Under the pieces are notes generated by a model that was given only the letters and a program-made list of their open reading frames with translations, did no database searches and was not told where the DNA came from. From the NCBI GenBank assembly GCA_015485455.1, contig WFTN01000430.1:1-11748 (forward strand): 11,748 nucleotides of DNA, in the 5' to 3' direction. A program made the translations under genes and the position numbers. Positions 6,722 through 11,748 of the stretch are shown here, piece by piece. The number at the start of each line of letters is the position of its first letter. Positions within the stretch are counted from its first letter, which is position 1. This DNA is from Planctomycetota bacterium (GTDB lineage: Bacteria; Planctomycetota; GCA-002687715; DRQF01).

Positions 6722-8371
6722 TTAGCTGTTGATCCGGGGTTGGGCTGCCAAGACGCGTCTCTCACCATCGAGGGCAAAGTTCGGGTTGTATGCTGGATCG
6801 TTGAGCAGCCTTTTCCCGTAGCGCTTGCGCATGAGTTGAGCTTCAAAATCATAGACACGAGCTTGTGTTTCATTGCGTTCTGCCACGCTGATGTTCTCAT
6901 GATGATAGAGTAGGGCGTGAGGTGTCCACGCATTTCTAAAGCCTGCGTCCTGGATTCTGAGGCAGAGATCAACATCGTTGTAGCAGATTGAGAACTGTTC
7001 ATCGAAACCGTCAACTTTCTCAAAAACTTTTCTTCGCAGGGCGGTACAGGCTCCGGTGACAACGGAATAATTATGGACACAATCGACTCCGGCAGGACCT
7101 GGAGGTGCGCTTTTGGGCAAACCACGGTCGATATGCCCAGCAATATGAGCCTTGGAGATGCCGCAAACCACACCGGCATGTTGGATCGTGTCATTGGGGT
7201 AGTAGAGAAGGGCGCCAACCGCTCCGATGTCTGGTCTATGGGCTAAACGGACCATCTCTGTTAACCAGTGAGGGCCAATGACCGTGGTGTCATCATTGAG
7301 GAAAACGAGAATCTCCCCCTCAGACTTTGCGGCGCCAAAGTTATTGATGGCTGCGAAATTGAATGGATATGGGTAGGAGAGAACGCGAACTTTTTCTTGA
7401 GTCTGGATTGACTGAAACCACTCTTTCGTTTCCTTCAGTTGAGAATCGTTGTCGATGAGGACGATTTCGAAGTTTTCGTAGGCCGTCAGTCGAAGAAGAG
7501 ACTCAACGCATGCCGCTAAGAGCTTCTTGCGATCTCGGGATGGAATCACGATGCTCACTCTTGGCAGATTCTCAGGTAAAGCATGCTGGACGTGGAGAGT
7601 TGAGTTTGAAATGACCTGTGTGTTTCCTCCTTGGCAGCCTCGTCGCTGATGGAATCGGCTGACTTGAGCCAGCCGTGATCCTGATCCGGTGGCCCCGGAT
7701 CGATTTTTCTTTTGACAGAGAACATGGGGAATTCGAATGATGTGGCCATCTTCTTGACACCCCAAGATCTCTGCTACGAGATCAGGGATGGTGATCTTTG
7801 TTTTGATGAGAGAGCTGCGGACCACCAGGATTCCCAGATAGTCGGTGGACTCCCACAATTCAGGAGACCATTGGGGTTTCATAAAAGGTTCAAGATGGCC
7901 GTCTTGGTTGGTGAACTCTTCATCGCCATAAAAAACATGGGCCTTTGGATTCTTCTCAATAGCTGCGCTGATTTGTTGACAGGCAAGTGGGAGAAGAATG
8001 TCAGACTTGTCAACAATGATGGTCCATGGGGCGTCCCAAGAATCGCTCTTTGGTATTTGGCTTCCCCAAGAAACTTCTGTTTGACTCCAAGGAAGAGAAA
8101 GTACAGAACAATCGTTCGGTTCGACATTTTGGCCAACGACCTCCTCTTGGCAAGAGATCAGCAAATGAAAACTCAAGCTCTTCTTCAGTTGCCTCGGAGC
8201 CTGGTTGTGGTTCTCTGGTTCAGGGAGAACGAAGAGCTGACGCCATGCATCGTAGTTTCCGAGAAAAGCGCTGTAGTCTCGGTGGACTTGCTGCCCTCTT
8301 AGAATTCGCCACAGGCGGCCAAGTCGTTGTCGCAATGTGGGGCGCTTCTTCGCGGGCATGTGGTCAGACAT
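6722..8371 (-). CDS. Family 2 glycosyltransferase with tandem GT-A-like domains
   Basis: A 549-residue surface-glycan glycosyltransferase. The C-terminal half is a full GT2 domain: 'LPRVSIVIPSRDRKKLLAACVESLL' (269-293), 'FEIVLIDNDS' (301-310), 'GEILVFLNDDTTVIGPHWL' (352-370, metal/nucleotide-binding NDD at 359-361), 'VVTGACTALRRKVFEKVDGFDE' (437-458), and acceptor-side 'YNDVDLCLRIQDAGFRN' (464-480). Residues about 65-225 look like a degenerate first GT domain: it retains a 'DKSDILLPLACQQISAAIE' helix region and 'YGDEEFTNQDG...PFMKPQWSPE' but lacks the usual opening VSIVIP strand. Two-domain GT2 proteins of this form are common in O-antigen and rhamnan clusters. The start ATG at 8371 has only a distant AAGGA; Met5 is an alternative. 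It is the first gene of the GT2-flippase pair. A 7-bp-arm dyad lies 30-56 bases upstream. Confidence 0.88.
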   Translation of the reverse strand: MSDHMPAKKRPTLRQRLGRLWRILRGQQVHRDYSAFLGNYDAWRQLFVLPEPENHNQAPRQLKKSLSFHLLISCQEEVVGQNVEPNDCSVLSLPWSQTEVSWGSQIPKSDSWDAPWTIIVDKSDILLPLACQQISAAIEKNPKAHVFYGDEEFTNQDGHLEPFMKPQWSPELWESTDYLGILVVRSSLIKTKITIPDLVAEILGCQEDGHIIRIPHVLCQKKNRSGATGSGSRLAQVSRFHQRRGCQGGNTQVISNSTLHVQHALPENLPRVSIVIPSRDRKKLLAACVESLLRLTAYENFEIVLIDNDSQLKETKEWFQSIQTQEKVRVLSYPYPFNFAAINNFGAAKSEGEILVFLNDDTTVIGPHWLTEMVRLAHRPDIGAVGALLYYPNDTIQHAGVVCGISKAHIAGHIDRGLPKSAPPGPAGVDCVHNYSVVTGACTALRRKVFEKVDGFDEQFSICYNDVDLCLRIQDAGFRNAWTPHALLYHHENISVAERNETQARVYDFEAQLMRKRYGKRLLNDPAYNPNFALDGERRVLAAQPRINS

Positions 8372-8400
8372 GGATTTTTGATGTGTTCCTTGAGTTCGAT

Positions 8401-8427
8401 CTTCGAGAGGTCATTTTACGCTCGAAG
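8401..8427. promoter_or_regulatory. Operator-like dyad upstream of the GT2 gene
   Basis: CTTCGAG (8401-8407) and its exact reverse complement CTCGAAG (8421-8427) flank a 13-base spacer, 30-56 bases before the GT2 start codon. This position and geometry would suit a dimeric regulator or a 5'-leader hairpin. No regulator is encoded in the window to pair with it. Confidence 0.35.
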
Positions 8428-8586
8428 GGCCAGGGATGTAACGGCAAGAGGCTACCGATTTGAAAGTGAAAGTGGAATGGTTGTCCATGTTTGTCGTCAT
8501 GGGATTTGATTGGGTAATCATCCTTAAGACACCAGCTTCGCTTGGGGATGCCGACGAGGCCTAAGCTTTCATGATCCTTAGCCCGG

Positions 8587-8616
8587 CTCATTCATGAGAT
8601 CGTGGTCGTTGTGTGA
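8587..8616. repeat. Repeat copy B (17-bp direct repeat with copy A)
   Basis: CTCATTCATGAGATCGT at 8587-8603 is identical to 5062-5078, in the same orientation. Its first 12 bases are a palindrome (CTCAT-TC-ATGAG). The following bases, GGTCGTTGTG, remain similar to copies A and C. Confidence 0.85.
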
Positions 8617-8754
8617 GAAAATACCCGGCAAAGAAAGCTCAGAACAACGATTCTTAAGGCTTCTTTTCAAAACACAACACGGCCAGGAGTGGCAGAGTGT
8701 TCCTAATCATAACCAGGATTGCGACCTCGCCTGGGTAATCTGTGAGATCTTCTC

Positions 8755-8797
8755 CTCGTTCATGCGACCTCGTGGTCGTGAATTATTATTTGGGTTA
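8755..8797. repeat. Repeat copy C (diverged)
   Basis: CTCGTTCATGCGA at 8755-8767 aligns with the start of copies A and B with two substitutions in its first 11 bases. CGTGGTCGT (8771-8779) is shared with B, and GTGAATT (8778-8784) plus GGGTTA (8792-8797) occur in the same order in A. It can fold as TTCA (8759-8762) with TGAA (8779-8782) around CGACC-TCGT-GGTCG (8765-8778). GTTAGGC at 8794-8800 also fits GTTRRRY. Confidence 0.6.
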
Positions 8798-9033
8798 GGC
8801 TTCGGATTCATGAAGTGCCCACAAGAGCGATTGGCCTCATGGAAAGAAACCTCCCGACTTGGGTCCAATTCCTCTGGCAATTTTCTCCACCCAGATCATT
8901 GAGTGAACTAAATTAACGCGGCCGACGAAGTCGGAGGTGCGATAGCAAACCCTTGAAATTTATACACTTAAGGCGAGTGATATACATCGTGATGCCGATT
9001 TGCCACGGTTTCCTCCAGCGTTCTGTGGAAATG

Positions 9034-9062
9034 CCTATGGGTATTGATAATATGCCAATAGG
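9034..9062. promoter_or_regulatory. Imperfect dyad upstream of the secreted-protein gene
   Basis: CCTATGGGTATT (9034-9045) and AATATGCCAATAGG (9049-9062) form an imperfect inverted repeat around GAT, about 115 bases before the ATG at 9177. It could be an operator or a leader hairpin. No promoter motif with good spacing was found next to it. Confidence 0.3.
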
Positions 9063-9176
9063 AAGCTGGCTTCTGAGCAAGGATGGGTTGCACAGTCTAT
9101 GGTTTCCTTCCAAACCGAAACCTGTTGCGGGTTGTTCCCCGCATTTCAAACAAGAACACCTCTTGGAGAGACCATT

Positions 9177-9692
9177 ATGCGCTTGAAATCATTCGTTGTC
9201 ATAGTTGCAGCATTGCTCTTGACCGTTGCTTTCACCGATTCATTTGCCGACGTTCAGGCTAACGGGCCAATGGCGTTGACTTCACACCCAACAACATACA
9301 CGGGGACAAATGGTGGTGCCGAAGATTTAGCACTCAACTTTTTGCCCAACACGATTGGTGTCGCCTCTGTTGGAACCGATGGAGCAATTTTGCCGCAAAA
9401 CACCGGCACTTTGACTTTGACCGGTGGCACACCGGGAGGATCTGGGCTTTTGATTGTGAGCTTTGCCCAAGTTGATGTCAGTGCCTTCGGCATCTCTTTC
9501 TTGGTTGCTCCTGACGCGGTCAATATGGCTAACTACTTCTACTTTGGCTATGACGCTACAGGAAGCTTGATCGTCCCCAATGTGAGCCAAAGCTATCCGA
9601 ACCTGGCCGGTATCGATACCTACATTCAAGGATATGAATACGCACCAGGTGCAAGATCTTCCAATGGTTTGATCTTTCCATTGCTGCCGTAG
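9177..9692 (+). CDS. Small secreted protein of unknown function
   Basis: A 171-residue protein with a clear signal peptide: MRLKS, then a hydrophobic core (FVVIVAALLLTVAF), with likely cleavage near SFA/D at residue 24. The mature part is rich in Gly, Thr, Ala and Ser with a beta-strand look, has no cysteine, and ends 'PNLAGIDTYIQGYEYAPGARSSNGLIF'. I recall a similar ending (laG..lyvQ....d......SNgl) in many secreted planctomycete proteins, but this is recollection and not a search. The ATG at 9177 is preferred over the in-frame upstream ATG at 9099 because GGAGAG (9165-9170) lies six bases before it and the signal peptide begins there. A strong terminator follows 49 bases after the stop, so it is monocistronic. 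Function is unknown; a surface or extracellular structural role is possible. Confidence 0.78.
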   Translation: MRLKSFVVIVAALLLTVAFTDSFADVQANGPMALTSHPTTYTGTNGGAEDLALNFLPNTIGVASVGTDGAILPQNTGTLTLTGGTPGGSGLLIVSFAQVDVSAFGISFLVAPDAVNMANYFYFGYDATGSLIVPNVSQSYPNLAGIDTYIQGYEYAPGARSSNGLIFPLLP

Positions 9693-9740
9693 AACTATGA
9701 CTTCATGACTTGGCCATCAATTCATGAATGAGGAAAGTAA

Positions 9741-9769
9741 ACTCCGAGCGTCAAGCTCGGAGTTTTTTT
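9741..9769 (+). terminator. Rho-independent terminator after the secreted-protein gene
   Basis: ACTCCGAGC (9741-9749) pairs perfectly with GCTCGGAGT (9755-9763) around a GTCAA loop, followed by a seven-T run (9763-9769). It ends the 9177-9692 transcript and argues against any upstream start for the HIT gene. Confidence 0.93.
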
Positions 9770-9786
9770 GCGGGGAGGGCGAAGAC

Positions 9787-10197
9787 GTGTTTCAAATTCA
9801 CCGACAGTTAGAGGCAGATACCATTAACTTGGGACACATAGGGTTCAGCCACGTTCTCCTCCATCGTTGCGCCGCCATTCCCTGGTTCATCTTGGTGCCG
9901 GAGGTCGAGGAAAGGGACATCTTTGAATTGCCTCTAACTTCAAGAGGCGAACTGAGGGCGACCATGGACACGGTCAGCAAATTCGTCTGTAGTCAACCTG
10001 GAGTCATGAAAGTAAACGTCGCGGCCATTGGCAACATGGTTCCTCAGCTTCATGTTCACATCATTGGGCGGTCTGCTGAGGATTTCTGTTGGCCTGGGGT
10101 CGTTTGGGGCAGCGATTTGCCAGAGTCCCGGTATTCTACCCAAGAAATTGCTGCTTTCCGGCAGCAGATCGAAGCTCTTGCGGAAGCAAGGGACTGA
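9787..10197 (+). CDS. HIT (histidine triad) family protein
   Basis: A 136-residue HIT-fold protein, a family of nucleotidyl hydrolases and transferases acting on substrates such as diadenosine polyphosphates or AMP conjugates. Visible landmarks: 'FQIHRQLEADTINLGHIGFSHVLLHR' (2-27), 'IPWFILVPEVEERDIFEL' (31-48), 'KVNVAAIGNMVPQLHVHIIGR' (75-95) and 'WPGVVWG' (102-108). The triad reads Q87-L-H89-V-H91, so the first canonical His is Gln while the central, normally nucleophilic His89 is kept. The frame extends to an ATG at 9724, but that would run through the terminator hairpin. GTG 9787 has a strong GGGGAGGG (9772-9779) seven bases upstream and gives the usual family N-terminus. It is 93 bases before the queD-like gene and may be co-transcribed with it. 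Substrate unknown. Confidence 0.87.
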   Translation: MFQIHRQLEADTINLGHIGFSHVLLHRCAAIPWFILVPEVEERDIFELPLTSRGELRATMDTVSKFVCSQPGVMKVNVAAIGNMVPQLHVHIIGRSAEDFCWPGVVWGSDLPESRYSTQEIAAFRQQIEALAEARD

Positions 10198-10290
10198 AGG
10201 AACATCCCGCGATAAATCGCTTTGCCCCTTGATTGCTGGCCATCCCATTGAAATTGTGGATAGAGATAAGAATCACAGCGAGATTGCGAC

Positions 10291-10647
10291 ATGGACATAT
10301 TCAAAGCTATTCGGTTTGAGGCCGCGCATCTCTTGCCCAACGTACCAGAGGGACATAAGTGTGGCCGTCTCCATGGGCATTCTTTTGAGATTGAGATCCA
10401 TGTCTCCGGGGACGTCGATGCCAAGACTGGTTGGGTGATGGACTTTTCAGACCTGAAGGCTGCCTTTCGCCCCACTTATGAGCGTCTTGATCACCACTAC
10501 CTCAATGAGATCCCAGGGTTGGAGAATCCCACCAGTGAGAACTTGGCCAAATGGATTTGGCAGGAATTGAAGCCAAGTTTGGGGCAGCTCACTAAGATCG
10601 TCGTTCGCGAAACCTGCACCAGCGGGTGTATCTATTTGGGCGATTGA
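10291..10647 (+). CDS. queD: 6-carboxy-5,6,7,8-tetrahydropterin synthase / 6-pyruvoyl-tetrahydropterin synthase family (QueD-like)
   Basis: A 118-residue protein of full family length (E. coli QueD is 121). QueD converts dihydroneopterin triphosphate to 6-carboxytetrahydropterin, the second step to queuosine. All expected residues are visible: zinc ligands His13 ('FEAAHLL'), His28 and His30 ('CGRLHGH'), catalytic Cys24, '[10 protein letters not shown]' (47-56), 'LDHHYLN' (66-72, Asp67/His68), '[11 protein letters not shown]' (80-90), and Glu107 in 'VVRETCTSG'. Cys24 argues against the PTPS-III folate-type variant, which carries Glu there; a tetrahydrobiopterin-type role is less likely on length. 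The ATG at 10291 has only a weak GCGAG upstream. No queC, queE or queF is in the window. A hairpin overlaps its stop codon. Confidence 0.9.
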   Translation: MDIFKAIRFEAAHLLPNVPEGHKCGRLHGHSFEIEIHVSGDVDAKTGWVMDFSDLKAAFRPTYERLDHHYLNEIPGLENPTSENLAKWIWQELKPSLGQLTKIVVRETCTSGCIYLGD

Positions 10648-10704
10648 GGGGCGAGGTTTGTATAGGAGCCTCGACCTCATGGACAAGGCGGGTTTGACCT
10701 TGTC
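10645..10704. terminator. Two tandem hairpins between convergent genes
   Basis: The first stem pairs TGAGG (10645-10649) with CCTCA (10675-10679) and CGAGG (10652-10656) with CCTCG (10669-10673). The second pairs GACAAGG (10682-10688) with CCTTGTC (10698-10704), seven perfect base pairs around a nine-base loop. They lie between the queD-like stop and the end of the opposing SGNH gene (10714). Neither is followed by a real T-run, so termination is an inference from position. Confidence 0.45.
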
Positions 10705-10713
10705 TTGGTTCGG

Positions 10714-11748
10714 TCAGACTTTCGTCCGTTTCTTTCGAAGAATGCGTTCCGCCACGGCTTCGCCTAATATGCGGGCCCCTTCTGGGGTGTAGTGGTAGAA
10801 ATCATAGAAGGTGGCCCGACTCATAGGAAGTACGGGTTTCACGTCGATGTGTTCGATCTCCATTGATTCGCAAACCTCGATGGCACGCTCATCCATGTCA
10901 CGCATGCGTTCTTTGATCATGGATGTGTCAAAGTAAGTGTCACAAGTTTCTTTGAATGGATCCCCTTGGGCTGCGTTCCAAAAGAAGGACTCTTCTTCGG
11001 CGCTGTGCTCTTTTTCAAACCAAGGTTGACGGACCACAAGGACGCGATCGGCCTTTTCTTGGCACATGGCCAAGATGTGCCGGAAAGAATTCGCAAAGCG
11101 GTCGAGCATTTTGGTGGGATCACCGGTTTCTTTGCGCTTGGTGGAGGCATTCTGGCGCATTGTTCGAAGTGATCCAACCCGTTGCCCTGTGTGCTCCCTT
11201 ACTTCCGGGGCTCTTTGTCGCGATTTCAACCAAAGACGGGCCACAGCAGCCATCGCTGTTCTCTTCGGGTGCCAGGAAAAGTTGTCCTTAGGAAGGAAGA
11301 AAATGTAGTCCCTTAAACGGATCTTACTTTCTTCGTCATCGCTTTTCGCGCCTCGGGAGAACCAGCGAAGAACATCACTGGCACCTACCATACACAGGAT
11401 GAGGTCTACTCGTTCATATTGAGGCAGCACGGCATTGAGCATTTGCTCCAGAGCCACTGAACCAACACCAGCTCGCGCAATGTTGCCCAGGTGGATGTGT
11501 TCTTTGCCAAGAATGCTTAGGTTCTCGGGGGTACTCAAGATGGATTTGGCGACCCCGGGCCAACCGGAATCCTTGTCTAAGTAGAAGCACTCTGCGGCGC
11601 TTCCGCCAATGACCAAGACGCGATAGGCTCGGTCCATATCTTTTGGTTCATCCCCACGTTCACCCAGAGAGTTGACCTCACTGCGGACCACCTCTTCCAG
11701 TTCAGGCAGGACCTCCTGGTCCATGTGCATGTGCAGTCTACTATTGGG
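10714..11748 (-). CDS. SGNH/GDSL-like hydrolase, 5' end beyond the window
   Basis: The minus-strand frame ends with TGA at 10714-10716 and remains open to the right edge. The first in-window ATG is at 11730, but the six codons before it are also open. The text 'SRLHMHMDQEVLPELEEVVRSEVNSLGERG' resembles the stretch before the 'N-x-lGfRG' of membrane-anchored SGNH proteins, so the true start is probably further upstream. Counting from 11730, block I is 'RVLVIGGSAAE' (37-47, candidate nucleophile Ser44), block II 'IARAGVGS' (84-91), block III 'VGASD' (115-119), and block V 'DFYHYTPEGA' (310-319, Asp310/His313). Serine stands where block III normally has Asn. These proteins are often O-acetyl esterases or acyltransferase partners for glycans. 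Function here is inferred only. Confidence 0.72.
   Translation of the reverse strand, partial: PNSRLHMHMDQEVLPELEEVVRSEVNSLGERGDEPKDMDRAYRVLVIGGSAAECFYLDKDSGWPGVAKSILSTPENLSILGKEHIHLGNIARAGVGSVALEQMLNAVLPQYERVDLILCMVGASDVLRWFSRGAKSDDEESKIRLRDYIFFLPKDNFSWHPKRTAMAAVARLWLKSRQRAPEVREHTGQRVGSLRTMRQNASTKRKETGDPTKMLDRFANSFRHILAMCQEKADRVLVVRQPWFEKEHSAEEESFFWNAAQGDPFKETCDTYFDTSMIKERMRDMDERAIEVCESMEIEHIDVKPVLPMSRATFYDFYHYTPEGARILGEAVAERILRKKRTKV

Larger units (their letters stand above)
8372..9176. other. 805-base gene-poor stretch with repeats and dyads
   Basis: The region should hold the promoters of the leftward GT2-flippase unit and the rightward secreted-protein gene. It holds repeat copies B (8587-8616) and C (8755-8797), the dyad at 8401-8427, the hairpin CCGAC-GAA-GTCGG (8922-8934) and the imperfect dyad at 9034-9062. 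Open frames of about 75 codons (8364-8591, minus) and 102 codons (8594-8902, plus) exist, but neither has a ribosome binding site or recognisable domain and I do not call them genes. Confidence 0.5.

Noticed and set aside
8364..8591. 75-codon minus-strand frame upstream of GT2
   Set aside because: No ribosome binding site. It overlaps the GT2 start codon out of frame and begins within repeat copy B. It could be a remnant, but nothing supports a real product.
8594..8902. 102-codon plus-strand frame in the gene-poor stretch
   Set aside because: It runs through repeat copies B and C, has a low-information sequence with no domain or signal peptide, and lacks a ribosome binding site.
10209..10220. 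GCGAT-AA-ATCGC mini-palindrome before the queD-like gene
   Set aside because: Five-base arms with a two-base centre are too weak and too common to interpret.

Overview
The window (roughly half G+C by eye) reads as an ordinary bacterial chromosome segment, not a plasmid or phage. The lineage cannot be fixed from sequence alone. A two-component-type beta-propeller protein, a PhoX phosphatase with a Tat-type leader, many starts with weak or no Shine-Dalgarno sequence, and a small secreted protein ending in a 'laG..tyiQgye...SsNGLif'-like pattern together suggest an aquatic Planctomycetota or related PVC bacterium. That is inference.

Layout. 1-870 (-): 5' part of a signal-peptide-bearing propeller protein, cut by the window edge. 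1127-1915 (+): a YhhQ/VUT-family queuosine-precursor transporter. 1968-3857 (+): a PhoX alkaline phosphatase, possibly a Tat-exported lipoprotein. It converges on a minus-strand surface-glycan block: a GT2-type glycosyltransferase (8371-6722), a polysaccharide flippase 18 nt behind it (6703-5105) and, after a 266-bp gap, a GT8-like glycosyltransferase (4838-3894). 8372-9176 is an 805-bp gene-poor stretch with repeats and dyads. 9177-9692 (+): a small secreted protein with a textbook intrinsic terminator at 9741-9769. 9787-10197 (+): a HIT-family protein whose GTG start lies just past that terminator, followed by a QueD/6-pyruvoyl-tetrahydropterin synthase homologue (10291-10647). 10714-11748 (-): an SGNH-hydrolase-like protein cut by the right edge.

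How the genes fit together. The GT2 and flippase pair is probably one transcript making and exporting a surface glycan; the GT8-like enzyme and perhaps the SGNH protein may modify the same glycan. VUT and QueD both belong to queuosine biology but lie 8 kb apart. PhoX would serve phosphate scavenging.

The least ordinary signal is a degenerate repeat family, 30-46 nt long. Two copies share an exact 17-bp direct repeat (5062-5078 and 8587-8603) and bracket exactly the GT2 and flippase genes; a diverged third copy is at 8755-8797. The copy at the flippase stop codon folds into a two-box imperfect palindrome resembling an integron attC site. No integrase is visible, so this is a hypothesis. I saw no transposase, phage, CRISPR, toxin-antitoxin or rRNA/tRNA genes.
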